Positions 49,601 through 59,720 of a stretch of 64,000 nt of DNA are shown here, in pieces. Under the pieces are notes generated by a model that was not told the origin of the DNA, made no database searches, and saw nothing but the letters and a program-made list of their open reading frames with translations. Source of the DNA: Rotaria sp. Silwood1 (lineage: Eukaryota; Rotifera; Eurotatoria; Philodinida; Philodinidae); contig CAJNOP010000188.1 in the NCBI GenBank assembly GCA_905250075.1, positions 273,390-337,389 on the forward strand, given 5' to 3'. Positions within the stretch are counted from its first letter, which is position 1. Every line of letters begins with the position of its first letter. Made by a program: the position numbers and the translations under genes.

Positions 49601-52600
49601 ATCAATTCGTTAGCCGGTAGAATATATATATTCATACAAATATCTTTTACTGATTATTGCAGCTTCTTATGTGTTATTAATAGAAGTATCTTTTGTTATT
49701 AGAATGTCGTTGTTTACTTGTTAACTTTTGAATAATTTCATGAGTGGAATCTTTACTTCTAAAACTCATTTGATTTATGCTTGTTGATGCTAAAGAGTTA
49801 TTTTCTAGAAACGAATTAATTTAGTGCTATGAAGGATAATAATAAGACTAATTAAGGAAGAACAACTTCAAACTAATTTGAAAACAAAATTCAAATAAAA
49901 AGATCATTCTACCTTCGTATGATTAGCTAAGAATTTTGTTCATATTCATTCGTTTCTTTATTTTCTTATGAAATGAAAAATTTCTGTCAATATTACTCAT
50001 ATTATCATGAGTGATGTGCTAAGAACTTTTACGTTAATTCGTACGTCAAAATAAAAACAGATTTTTTTGACGATAATATTCATGTTTTATATTTGTTTTC
50101 ATACAAAACTTAATTTTTTTTCCATGCTAATGTAATATTATTCTACTTTTTTTTCGTTATACTATGAAACTCAATAGAAATATCTTTTTTATTGTAACAG
50201 TTGCATCAACTGACTTTACTCACAACAATACAACTTATATCATCAACGTATTTTATTATTGTGTTCCTTATTGACACAAGACAGGTGTATGTTGGAAATT
50301 TTATTGTTTATCTTTTCTGTGCTTTTCATCCACTATTAATTGTCATAACACTCTACATGGCATCATCAACAGTATCATCGGAAGTCTTGTGCGTAGTGTG
50401 CAATAGAAGAAAAGGAAGTTTCAAATGTGAAGGATGTTTACGCATGTTTTGTCCAAAACATTCAAATGATCATCGAAATGATTTGAGTAAACAATTAGAA
50501 GAAATCGTTGTAGCACATGATCTTATGCAACAAACTCTTATTCAACAAATTGAAGATCCTCAACAACATCCTCTGGTAAAAAAAGTTAACCAATGGGAAC
50601 AAGAATCTATTGTCAAAATTCGACAAGTGGCAGAAGAGGCTAGGAATAAATTAGTCAAAACTACTACTGAGCATACAAATAAGATCAAACAAAAACTGAA
50701 CAATTTATCTGATGAATTACGACAAGCTCACGACGATAACGACTTTATCGAGATTGATTTACAAAAATGGACAAAAAAACTAGAAGAACTAAAAAAAGAA
50801 CTTTATAATCTAACAACTGTTACTATTGAAGAAGATTCTACTCCACTTGTTTTCAAGATTCTTATCGATTGTCATAATTCATCTGATGTATTCCAGCGTG
50901 TTTGTGGTATTGCTCAAATAAAAGAGAATGGCTGTCTTATTGTGAAAGATGGGGTAGATGACCACAGAGAAATACGTGGAAAAAAAGAATATATATCTGG
51001 ACAGCACATTCTTCGTTTTCAAATTGAACGTCTATTTGGAAATCTATGGATATTCTTTGGCATCATCTCGAAATTCGAATCTATGCAATTATATTCACAT
51101 AATTCGCCGTCGAGTTATGGATGGACCACTCATAATCAAATCTACGCCGGTGGTCAATGTAGGTGTGAACAAACAAGTGATGCTATCGAAAATGATATTG
51201 TTACGTTGTCAATTGACTGTGATCAAAGAAGAATTATGCTGAAAAATGAACGAACAAATCATGTCATGCAGCTGTCAATTGACACCACTTTATGTCCCTT
51301 TCCATGGCAATTTCATCTTAATCTTTATGATTCACTTACTCGTGTACGCATTCTCTCTGTTCATTCGATTAAAAACTAGATTATCGATCATTTCAAGAAT
51401 CTTACGAACTGTATATTTTTCATTTATTGTTTTATATTCATTCATCTATTGAGTTTTTCAAATAAAAAGAACAGGTAAAGAAAACGCTGCAAACTATAGT
51501 TGAACTGTTTTTCTATAATGATCATTTTCTATAAAAACAAATATTATTCTAATTTAGAAGAATGTTTTTAATGAAGTATAATTTAATTATGTTCTTGCTG
51601 TGTATAAAAAAACTCATTGAAATTTTTATCAATCAACAAACATGTTTTTTGTTTTTGCTTTACTATTTAATCCCTTGCTTTCAAAAAATTCATAAAAATA
51701 ATATCTTGAAATATGATAATGTACACTAAAATCGAATATCTAATCCTTGTTCATTTGACTATCTTACCTTCATAGCATCAGTTCCAGCATATTGTCTACT
51801 AATAGCATCACCATTATCTGCCCACATTGTTTGAAAAATTCTTTTTGCATGACCACTAAGACCACCTTCATCAAAATCTAATAAACCAAGTTTTTTTAAC
51901 TAAAAAACGAGTCGAATGAATGAAATTTCAATGAAAATAATCTAGTACACAAAAAAAACACATACCATTATTTCTAAAATAGTCTTGGCAATAGCTGCTT
52001 GAACAACATTAGTTCGATCAAGACAATCAACACAATTAATACGAAATAAACTTATTTGTTCAGTAAGCATCGTATTTGTCTCTGTATTTATCCTATTCGA
52101 TTTATTTCAGAAATTACAAAATAAAAATAAGATTAAAAATAAAACTTACCAAGAAAAACGCATTTCACGTAAAAGATTCTTTTCATCAAGCAATTGTAAG
52201 AGTGTTAATACATTTCCAAATTGAAGACCTTTGCTAGATATAGCAATAATAATAATATGATACAGATTAATTAAATAATAATATTACCAATATTCATGAA
52301 AATCAAATGTTACATATGATAAATATGGACTATTATATTTCGTAATATGTTCGTAAAAAGTATCACTAAGAATATTTTCTTTTCCCCATTCATCAATAAG
52401 ACTAATTAATATAAGTTGTTTTCCTTTTGTTCTTGATAATTCATCTTCAATATGTTTTACAAAAGCATCATGAGATTCATTAAAATCTAAAGAAATTTTT
52501 ATTTGAGATAAACTTAATTTCTATATGAATTATTCAAAATACTGTGAAAAGAATTTGATTTGTGTTTTGAATTTAAGAAAAAAAAAAAAAAAGAAAGTAA

Positions 52601-55600
52601 TTTATCTTGACTTTTATTCATCTTTTTAGTTCAATAATCTCTCAAGAGAATAAATAATAAGAATCTATTATTCAATCTTAGTTATATGATTAATTTTGAT
52701 AGTTATTATATACAATCTTTTTCGATTAGCAACGGCGTCTCTTAATATCTTATTTCAATAATCATATTCTTCTAGAAGTTGACCTAACAAGAATAAATCT
52801 TGATCAAAAATGATAATCGACTATTTTTTGTCATTGGAACTATCTTTTTCTTTTCGCTCATCAGTATTATCTGCATGTCTATTTTATTTTATTTGCGACA
52901 CTTTTGCCCCCCTAGAAAGACATTCTCTCTCTCTCTTTGTCTATTGTTGTTACTTGTAACTGGGTCCATTTTCTTGTAGAGTAGAAATGTCAGGGTCGAT
53001 TCGATTGTTTTCAGTTAAACAAACAAGTACATATCAGAAAACGCAAAAATAAATACTAGTAAAAAAAGCAACTGACTGAGTAGATGAGAAAAGGAAAGTG
53101 TCAATAATGTATTGTTGAATATCAGCGATGAAATGCGTTATTATAATACATTCTAGTGTTAGTGTAAATGATAGTAACTCAATATAATACATAAAAAAAC
53201 TTCGATATATTAGGAAAATATTCTAATTAATAAAGAAAGAAAATAGTAAGAAATTTGTTTTATTTAAATATTGTGCGATTGAATAAATGATATAATAATC
53301 ATTTATTTGTATAGACTATCCATTAAAATAAACAATGGAAAATTGAAAATATTAGTAATTCAAAAAATTTTATAGAACATTAAAAAAAAAACAAGTTTTC
53401 TTTTCATGTGAAGATTGAAGTAACCCTTTCTTCTGCTTCTTCTTCTTTGTTTAACTTAAGAACACTTGTAAGATAGAAATATTTTGTTGGTTCTTCTATC
53501 TATCTATCTATTTTTCTTTATTCAATCAACAAAAATAACGGCAGAAAGAGCAATAATAGTTATTCATATAGATTCTTCTTTCTTTTTTTTTTCTTCTATT
53601 AACGATTTATTGATGTTTATAACTAATTATAGAAAATCTGTTTCTGTTTTCGATTCATAATCAATGTTATCTTCATTATTAATTGGAATAATACTTTTTA
53701 CAATAACATTTTGGACTATATTTGGAAATATCTTAGTTATAGTTGCATTTATTATTGATAAACAAATTCGACAAGGTGGAATGTCAAATTATTTAATTCT
53801 TAATTTAGCTACTAGTGATCTTTTATTGGGTATTGTTGTTTTACCATTTTCAGCATCATATTCAACATTTCGAATATGGTATTTTGGAAAATTTCTTTGT
53901 GAAATATGGTTAGTTATTGATGTTTTATGTTCAACAGCATCTATTTGGGTAAATTTCATTCAAAAAGATTTTCATTTTTCTTATTGCATTTTAAAATATA
54001 TTTAGAGTCTTTTAATGATTGCATTTGATCGATATATAGCAACAAATTATCCAATGCATTATCATCGTCATCGTCATTCAATTTCATTGGCATTAACTAA
54101 TATTTGTATTGCATGGTTTGTCTCATTAGCTATATGTCTTTTACCAACATTATTTTTTGAAAAAAAATCTTCAATATATTCTTCAATGAATAATAAAACA
54201 ATATCAACATCAATAAAATATAATGAATCAACTCTACAATGTGAATTATATAAAGATTCAAATTTTGTTATAACAAGTTCTTTACTTTCATTTTTTATTC
54301 CATTAATTATAATGATATTTTTATATGCAAAAGTTTTATATGCAATAAGACAACAATCAATTTTTCGTTTTATGACAAATAGTAAATTAAAATTAAGTAT
54401 TGAAAAATGTAATGATCAACATTGTATTGAAAATTCATTATTATATCAAACATCAGAAAATAATTTAACTCGTGATGAATTATCATCATCGGATCAACAA
54501 CAAATAGAACGTCGTGAGATTACATCTGAAGTTCGTATAACACGTTCATTAGCTATTATTATTGGTTGTTTTGTATGTTGTTGGTTACCATTCTTTATTT
54601 TATATATTATTCGAGCTGTTTGTCATTGTTTAAGTTTTCATGCAATCGAATTTTTCTTTTGGTTAGGTTATTCAAATTCATCAATTAATCCTGTACTTTA
54701 TGCTATATTAAACAAAAACTTTCGTTCAGCATTTAAAAACATTTTTATTTCATTTAAAAAGTTCTTTTTTTTTGTATGAAAGAGAAAAATCGAAATTTTT
54801 CTTAGTTCATTAAAGTTTAAAGAAGAAATCTTTTTTGTCTCCTGAGACGTTCATTCTCTGTTTGACACCACAGAATAGATAAATCTGTTTGATATTCAAA
54901 TGAACTTTGGTTCTATCGGCGAGCTTTTCCTTTTTTTGTTGCTTCTGTCACGACATGTGGAGAAAATATTGGCGTACTGATTATAGACTAAAAAATAACT
55001 TGTGATTAATTAACTTTATGTTGATTCTTTTTGTCTATGCCTATCAAATATTGCTAACAAAAATAAACACGCAATAGATCTATTTCTTCTACTCAAACTA
55101 AAACGTCAAAAATAAATTTGCTTCGATATTTCATTTTGAACAAGTATGTTGATCAGGCTTTTGTCTAATAAGATAGACTAATTTAATAATATAAAATATA
55201 TTAAGTTCGAATGTCTATTCGTTTCAATGATCGTTATCTTAAACGAATTAAAGAGAAAATGCAATAAGAACTTGATTATCCTTTTCCGAAATACAGACAA
55301 CTAACATCTACACATCAAGACTTTGATCTATTAAAAAAAATAAAAACTAAAGTTAATTATTCAATAAATTCTATTGAAATAAACTATATGGACTGTAAAT
55401 TAGAATTGGACTTCTTTCAACATAATAACTGATGATGCATATCAAACAAATTATTTTTAGACACTTATTGTTTTTCAATTCTTTATGTCAATATACAATA
55501 TATATTATTGACAGACACAGAACTATGTCATCAACACAAGAAAACAAAAGAATACATTGCTAAAAGATGATTAATAATAAAGACTTTGCTATGAATTCTA

Positions 55601-57335
55601 ATATGAAAGGAAAAAAAAATGACATTTATGACTCGATTAATGGATATTTATTATCACTTTATGGATTATTTTCTTTAACATATGTCATTCGCCGTTAGTA
55701 AACATTGACTAACGTTAATTTTAAAATTTGATTTCATCAATCTCATGAAAATATTTTCAATGCAAAAACTTTTTATTATGTCAATACGTTTGTTGATACT
55801 TGACAAGAGAAGAAGGTCAAAAAAAAATGTTATTCCGATAAGTGTCTAAACATTGTTAGCCTTTCATAACATAACTGGTTATCATATATTATCAAAATGT
55901 ATTTAGTACAACAAAGAGTTAGAAAAGATAACAAACTCAAAACAAAATCAACGGGCTAGGATGATAAATATTTTTGATAAAAAATTGTTTTCTTATATAT
56001 CTTGTTTATAATATATAATCGAAAATTTTTTAGAAATTTTTGATAAAATAATTATTTTTAACAAGGATGTTTAATATATGTTTACAATACAAATTATCAT
56101 TTAATGAATATTCTATGATATGAACTTACTTCGATCAAGTTTTGGTGGTGGTCGATATTTAATTCCAGGTTGTGACCAATAAATTGGTACGGATCCTCGA
56201 CTCATTATAAATGACATAATATTATTTCCAGCCCATAGAATCTTAAGACAAAAAAAAATTTCTTGATTTATTTTAATTAATTTTTCTATGATTTACTTGT
56301 TCAGTTTCAACATAATTAGCAACATTTCCATCATCATCAATACCTCGACAATGCATTCTAACACCAGCTCGATGACAATTTCTTCGTGATATTAGAATTA
56401 ATTGTACATTGGTTTGTTGATCGACTTCAAAATGACATTCATTTAAATAACCCATTATTATTGGTTGAATCCATCGAGTATCCAAATGTTCTTTCTATTT
56501 ACAAAAATTAAAAATTCTATTGAACAAAAAAAAAATATATATACTTCTGCTTGACCAATAAGTTTACTAAGCATTTGTCGATTCCAAAAGAATCTTTCAT
56601 CAGCACGTTTCCATAATGGAATATTATTATCATGATTATATGAACGTTGCATTGAATTTGTTAAATCATATGTAGAACTGTAATAGAAACATTGAGTTTC
56701 TTGATACCATAAACGAAGTTCCTGAATATAAATAAATAAAATTATTATTTGACTTAATGACTAAGGATTGACTCACTTCAATACACTTTAATTCATATTT
56801 ATTATTACTTGAAGAACTTGTTTTACTATCTGATTCCTAAAAAAATTCTTTGTTTTTTTTTAAAAAAAAATCTTAATTATCTACTTCATCGAAATTATCA
56901 AAAGGTTGAATAAGAATTTCTGTAATACGATATATTTGATGTCCATCAGACATTTCACAAACAAGTTGCTGATTTTTTATAAATATTAACCATTGAAGTC
57001 CATCTATTGAAAAAGAAAATCAGACAAATCATCAAATAATAATCTCGTTTAGAAAATCGAAAATTTGAACTTGTGTTTTATTACCTTTAATAATTTGTAC
57101 TTGTCCAATATAACCATAAATATCGTTTACAAATGTGGCATCCCATGCCGATGATGATAAGAATTGATCAATGTTTGGTTCTATTATGTTTTTTATTTTA
57201 TGAAAATTAAATCAATTCAAAGAAAAACTCGAACATACCTGTTTTAGTATAGATAGATAAACTTCTTCTATTAAACCATAGACTACTTTCTTCAGTAGTT
57301 ACAACCCATGAGTCTCTTGCTTTGTACAACTTCAT
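40682..57335 (-). CDS. INPP5F: Sac2/INPP5F-like phosphoinositide phosphatase (split by an assembly gap)
   Basis: Exons from the 5' side: 57239-57335, 57085-57180, 56885-57003, 56777-56836, 56545-56721, 56297-56494, 56130-56241, 52288-52486, 52150-52233, 51966-52092, 51768-51899 (467 codons, phase 0). After a break come 41930-41998, 41802-41875, 41565-41723, 41414-41504, 41011-41216 and 40682-40950 (about 289 codons). The family removes the 4-phosphate from PI4P on endocytic membranes. Visible marks are [53 protein letters not shown], the catalytic CX5R in [13 protein letters not shown] (Cys401, Arg407) and [15 protein letters not shown]. The later exons give the hSac2 region and a C-terminus containing IQCQT, as in human INPP5F. 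The Sac-domain end expected after AMK (about 110 residues) is absent and probably lies in the N gap. Two huge introns carry opposite-strand genes. Confidence 0.88.
42226..42380. repeat. Degenerate minisatellite, about 28 bp unit
   Basis: About five imperfect units resembling ATTTTAATCTATTATTACTT followed by GTCAGTCT. The segment TTACTTGTCAGTCTAT occurs exactly twice. It lies in the INPP5F intron just left of the assembly gap. No coding role. Confidence 0.55.
42636..42735. other. Assembly gap (100 N)
   Basis: Exactly 100 N, the usual placeholder for a gap of unknown length. It sits between the minisatellite and the left arm of a long palindrome, and within the interval where the missing INPP5F exons are expected. 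The open frame spanning it (42528-42923) is an artefact. Confidence 0.95.
42736..44297. mobile_element. Long palindromic (foldback) element, left end lost in the gap
   Basis: The left arm 42736-43316 and right arm 43335-44086 are near-complete reverse complements around a spacer at about 43317-43334. The centre pairs GACCTGTGGGGGACCTCAG with CTGAGGTCCCCTACAGGTC. The outer parts pair CTGATCACGAATATCGCT with AGCGATATTCGTGATCAG. A module of about 110 bp occurs once in the left arm (43021-43130) and twice in the right (43517-43626, 43692-43801). Base composition is visibly less AT-rich than the flanks, and this continues to about 44297, where CGCCACTG may be the right terminus. No transposase frame. 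The gap begins exactly at the left arm. Confidence 0.85.
44598..45611 (+). CDS. B-box-like zinc finger / coiled-coil / SPRY protein, copy A
   Basis: 337 residues, single exon. The N-terminal zinc-binding module has CVVC (residues 12-15), CEGC, then FCPKHSNDH, i.e. paired Cys then Cys/His as in TRIM B-boxes. Residues about 45-165 are a Gln/Glu/Lys-rich coiled coil ([33 protein letters not shown]). Residues about 185-335 look like a SPRY/B30.2-type beta domain: [67 protein letters not shown]. There is no RING, so it is TRIM-like rather than a full ligase. It lies in the large INPP5F intron on the opposite strand and is one of three tandem copies. Upstream sequence with TTTATTGACA and TTGGA is shared with the other copies. 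Function unknown; such families often act in recognition or regulation. Confidence 0.85.
   Translation: MASSTISSKVLCVVCNKGKGSFKCEGCLRMFCPKHSNDHRNDLSKQLEEIVVARDLIQQTLIQQMEDPQQHPLVKKINQWEQESIVKIRQAAEEARNRLIKTTTEYTNDLKKKLNNLSDELRQSQEDNDFIETDLQQWIQKLEELKKELHNSTTVTIQEDSTPLVSKILIGNQNTFDVFERVCGTAEIKENGCLVVKNNSSKHTEIRGQNEYNTGRHKVSFRIEQLASGGWIFFGIISKAEPMQTSSYSSPSTHGWATHYQMYVGGQHRQEQSSNIIQNDTVILSIDCDQRRIELKNERTNHIMQMSIDINKCPFPWQLHLNLGTANTHVRILNSFN
45612..47220. other. Spacer between B-box/SPRY copies A and B
   Basis: No gene seen. The first 200 bp are similar to the sequence after copy B (AAAATGTTTTTAAAGA). From about 46500 to 47220 it resembles 49630-50350 upstream of copy C (ACTGATTATTG; GCTATGAAGGA with AATAATAAGACTAAT). 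This marks the duplication unit as gene plus upstream region. Confidence 0.65.
47221..47842 (+). pseudogene. B-box-like/SPRY copy B, truncated pseudogene
   Basis: Homologous to copies A and C from ATG to stop but broken. An in-frame TGA lies inside the zinc finger (CEGCS then stop, then IFCPKHS). Most of the coiled coil and the start of the SPRY domain are deleted: sequence jumps from ESIVK to SPRY-equivalent residues at about 47476. The reading frame shifts there, and the 3' SPRY part ([29 protein letters not shown]) is readable only in another frame, ending at TAA 47840-47842. It sits between the two intact copies. Confidence 0.85.
47843..50356. other. Spacer between B-box/SPRY copies B and C
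   Basis: No intact gene. It contains a TA microsatellite near 48683-48700 and, at 49442-49549, a plus-strand segment reading [19 protein letters not shown] then [12 protein letters not shown]. This resembles the coiled-coil part of the B-box/SPRY family and may be a small relic. From about 49630 on it is the duplicated upstream region of copy C. Confidence 0.45.
50357..51379 (+). CDS. B-box-like zinc finger / coiled-coil / SPRY protein, copy C
   Basis: 340 residues from the ATG at 50357 ([15 protein letters not shown]), chosen because copy A starts at the same point. The open frame extends upstream to 50201, but that 52-codon extension is hydrophobic and matches copy A's untranslated leader. 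It includes ACAAGACAGGTGTATG, which could be a 5'UTR splice donor. Domain order is as in copy [17 protein letters not shown] zinc module, coiled coil, SPRY-like domain ([54 protein letters not shown]). The N-terminal half is nearly identical to copy A, while the SPRY half has diverged more. That pattern fits a recognition domain changing faster than the scaffold. Intact; opposite strand to the host INPP5F gene. Confidence 0.85.
   Translation: MASSTVSSEVLCVVCNRRKGSFKCEGCLRMFCPKHSNDHRNDLSKQLEEIVVAHDLMQQTLIQQIEDPQQHPLVKKVNQWEQESIVKIRQVAEEARNKLVKTTTEHTNKIKQKLNNLSDELRQAHDDNDFIEIDLQKWTKKLEELKKELYNLTTVTIEEDSTPLVFKILIDCHNSSDVFQRVCGIAQIKENGCLIVKDGVDDHREIRGKKEYISGQHILRFQIERLFGNLWIFFGIISKFESMQLYSHNSPSSYGWTTHNQIYAGGQCRCEQTSDAIENDIVTLSIDCDQRRIMLKNERTNHVMQLSIDTTLCPFPWQFHLNLYDSLTRVRILSVHSIKN
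51380..51767. other. Intronic spacer between copy C and INPP5F exon 11
   Basis: About 390 bp holding the 3' end of copy C (AATAAAAAG near 51462) and the start of the large INPP5F intron (donor GTAAGA after 51768). No INPP5F exon for the expected GDYTRTGE-type continuation was found here. Confidence 0.6.
52487..56129 (-). other. 3.6 kb INPP5F intron hosting a GPCR gene
   Basis: The donor is A|GTAAGT after exon 7 (56130) and the acceptor is TTCTTTAG before 52486, phase 1. The junction restores [12 protein letters not shown], the same length as the human LDRSEKETVAYF-type segment. Besides the nested receptor at 53664-54779, the flanking parts (52487-53663 and 54780-56129) show only AT-rich DNA and a TCTA microsatellite near 53496-53511. 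Confidence 0.8.
53664..54779 (+). CDS. Aminergic-type class A GPCR nested in INPP5F intron
   Basis: Two exons, 53664-53948 and 54006-54779, join in phase 0 across a 57 bp intron to 352 residues. Marks: GNILVIVAF in TM1; [16 protein letters not shown] in TM2; Cys in GKFLCEIW and Asp in [13 protein letters not shown] of TM3, the amine-binding Asp position; the DRY motif as [19 protein letters not shown] in TM6; and [17 protein letters not shown] (NPxxY) in TM7. Asp in TM3 plus ASIWSL and CWLPFF point to a biogenic amine receptor (histamine, dopamine, octopamine class); the exact ligand cannot be called. The third intracellular loop is about 90 residues, polar. The extracellular N-terminus is very short if the ATG at 53664 is used, so an upstream exon is possible. 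The gene lies entirely within an INPP5F intron on the other strand. Confidence 0.85.
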
Positions 57336-57523
57336 TCTCAATATCTATATCAAAATTAAAACAGAAGCTATGTTGAAAAACTGATCGATATGAATAAATA
57401 AATAAAATGAAACTATATGAAATTTCATATATGATTTAATATGATCCGTGTTAAAAGATATATATTTATGTATGTATTTAAGAAGAAATTAAAACAAGAT
57501 TAAATAACTAAAATAAATGTATA

Positions 57524-58154
57524 TTAATTATCATAGTTATCATCGTCAGTCCTTGTTGCTTCGAGTTTTTGCCTTAAAACTTCTTTTGATAATTCTTGTG
57601 TACGTGCCCAATCATCTTCTTCTAATTGGTCAGCTTCTTCACGAGCCTAAATAAATAAAAAAAAAAAAATTTAAATTACCATTCATTTTAAAGATTAAAT
57701 TAACTTGTTGAAATAAAAGTTCTTGTTTTTGTCTCAATTCTTCATCAGTATAAATTGATGTTGGTTTTCCATGAAGTTTTCTACGTTTTTGTGCTATTTC
57801 TTCTTGTGCTGTTTCCATTGCATTTAAACATTTTGTTTGATATGAACCAAAACCCATATTATTCAAAGCTAATTAAAAAAAAAAATGGATAATCTATTTA
57901 AAATTCTAAATAATATTATTACCCGTAACAATATGATCAGGATGAACAAGTCGCTTTGCCTGTTGTTCACAAACAGTATTTGCTTGTAAAGCTAATGTAT
58001 GAATAAATTCATTACAACATTGTACAAAAAACTCTTTTGCTTCGCCTGATACACGAATATGTTGAGCACAATCTTTAATCATTTTATATACAGCTGCACG
58101 TGGTACACATTTATCATCTTCTTCATTTCCACTATTATTTGGTGTATCTATCAT
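57524..58154 (-). CDS. DR1: DR1 / NC2-beta transcription corepressor
   Basis: Three exons, 57923-58154, 57705-57868 and 57524-57646, join in phase 1 then 0 to 172 residues (human about 176). NC2-beta pairs with DRAP1 (NC2-alpha) through a histone fold, binds TBP on DNA and blocks preinitiation complex assembly. The histone-fold part shows VPRAAVYKMIKD, RVSGEAKEFFVQCCNEFIH, and HPDHIVT then ALNNMGFGSY, as in the family pattern. It is followed by the conserved basic segment QKRRKL and the DEELRQKQELLFQQ helix. The C-terminus is acidic (TRTDDDNYDN). Introns are 54 and 58 bp. The start Met gives an N-terminal extension MIDTPNNSGNEEDDK comparable to the human acidic leader. The gene lies just upstream of INPP5F on the same strand, 189 bp apart. 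Confidence 0.93.
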
Positions 58155-59720
58155 CTAAAATTAGTTTTTATTAAATATTTATTGATATTTTGTTTTTATT
58201 CATCCATATGATTAAGAATTCGATATGTATTGTAATATAAAGATATTTTTGTTTTTTACATTTGCTCTCCGCGTGCAAAAAAATAAGATAAAAAAAATAA
58301 ATAAATATTGGACTTTTGAAAAGAGATAAGTATAGAAAAGAAGAAAAAGAAACATTGTACTTTTATTTAAGCACAACAATATTATTGAATGCAAATGAAA
58401 AACATTCGTAAGTTAAACTTAAAGAATTTATATGTGAAAGTTGTTTGTCATTGTAAGGTTTATATGTCAATTGAAAAACTTATGAGATACATATTTGTTT
58501 CTTTTTAAGGATTCATCAAAACAAAAACACAACTCTCTCTCTCTGTCTCTCTTACATATGTACTTTAACGTTATTATTTTTTACTAAATGATGTCATTGT
58601 TCCCAATATAAAATAAGAATGCGGAATATAACAAATAATAGGACAATCAGTTCTTATTATGCATATTGATCAACTGAAAGATTCATGGTTTTCTATAAAC
58701 ATTGCACATTTTTCTAACGTTTGTTTTATAGAATAAGCTATCATCGCTATTACTTTTAGTTTTATCTCGATTATGGGTTAACTATTGGATTGCCTACTTG
58801 CCATCAATATTAATATCGATGAAAAAAATTCTTTATTGACATTAAAAAAAAATGCGGAATCCAAAGTCTTTAAAACAATACAAACATATAGTATTATAGG
58901 AATCAAACTGATGTCCATTAATCTTTGATCTAAAAAATTAGACTAACGACGAAATTATGCCAACTGTCATCCACTATTTGAGCTCATATTAGAACAACAA
59001 GGATGTCTCACGAAAGAACATTTTCAACTAATTAATTAATTAATTTTGAGTTCAGAGTCTGTGCATAAGGTAAACCTCAGTACTTATATACATTTTAATA
59101 TAACTTCATCTTATGGTATAATATATGCCAACATATCGAATGACTATGTTCTGATCTGAGATTTTGCCTATCGATAAATATATTTGTGATTAGAATGCCC
59201 TTAGCATTTCAATACCAAAGAATATTTTCTTCCCGGAATATTAAAGTCTCAAAAATCACTCCTATTCTACAAAAGATAATAAGATTTTCTGTTTTTCTTT
59301 TTAGATTTTAATATCTTGGAAAGAAAATATTCTTTGGTGTTGGAATCTTCAGAGAATTCTACTCATCAAAAGACTTGTCCATAGACAAAAATCTTAGATC
59401 GAAATACCGTCAACCGATTTGTTCGTATATATATAATGCCATTAATTATAGTTCGAGAAGTTTTTCTCGTAAGAGAAGTAAACTGAGAAACTTCTTATAC
59501 TTGGAAACACACATGTAATTAATCTAATATTCAAAAACAAAGATCAATAAATGAGTTTTATTTTAATTAAAAAAAAAAAAAAAACATCTGTTACATAAAA
59601 ATATTATATTTATTATCAGTGATTGTTCGTTTATTAGTGACTATTGATGACTAGTTAAAATCATTGAGATTCTATGATTGTTATTGTTTATTTCGATGAA
59701 TTAAACAAACTGACAATTGA
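58155..59720. other. Intergenic between DR1 and AGPAT5
   Basis: About 1.57 kb. It contains an inverted-repeat element at about 59112-59442, listed separately, and a CT-rich run near 58532-58550. No gene. Confidence 0.5.
59112..59442. repeat. Inverted repeat, about 330 bp (MITE-like)
   Basis: The inner arms pair ACCAAAGAATATTTTCTTCC (near 59213) with AAAGAAAATATTCTTTGGTG (near 59320). The outer arms pair GATCTGAGATTTTGCCTATC (near 59154) with the complement near 59371-59402, and TATGGTATAATATATGCC with the complement near 59424-59442. A loop of about 60 bp lies between. No coding potential; the ends are approximate. Confidence 0.65.

Noticed and set aside
50201..50356. 52-codon N-terminal extension of B-box/SPRY copy C
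   Set aside because: Copy A has the homologous region as leader before the same ATG, and a possible 5'UTR splice donor lies inside. The extension has no family match.
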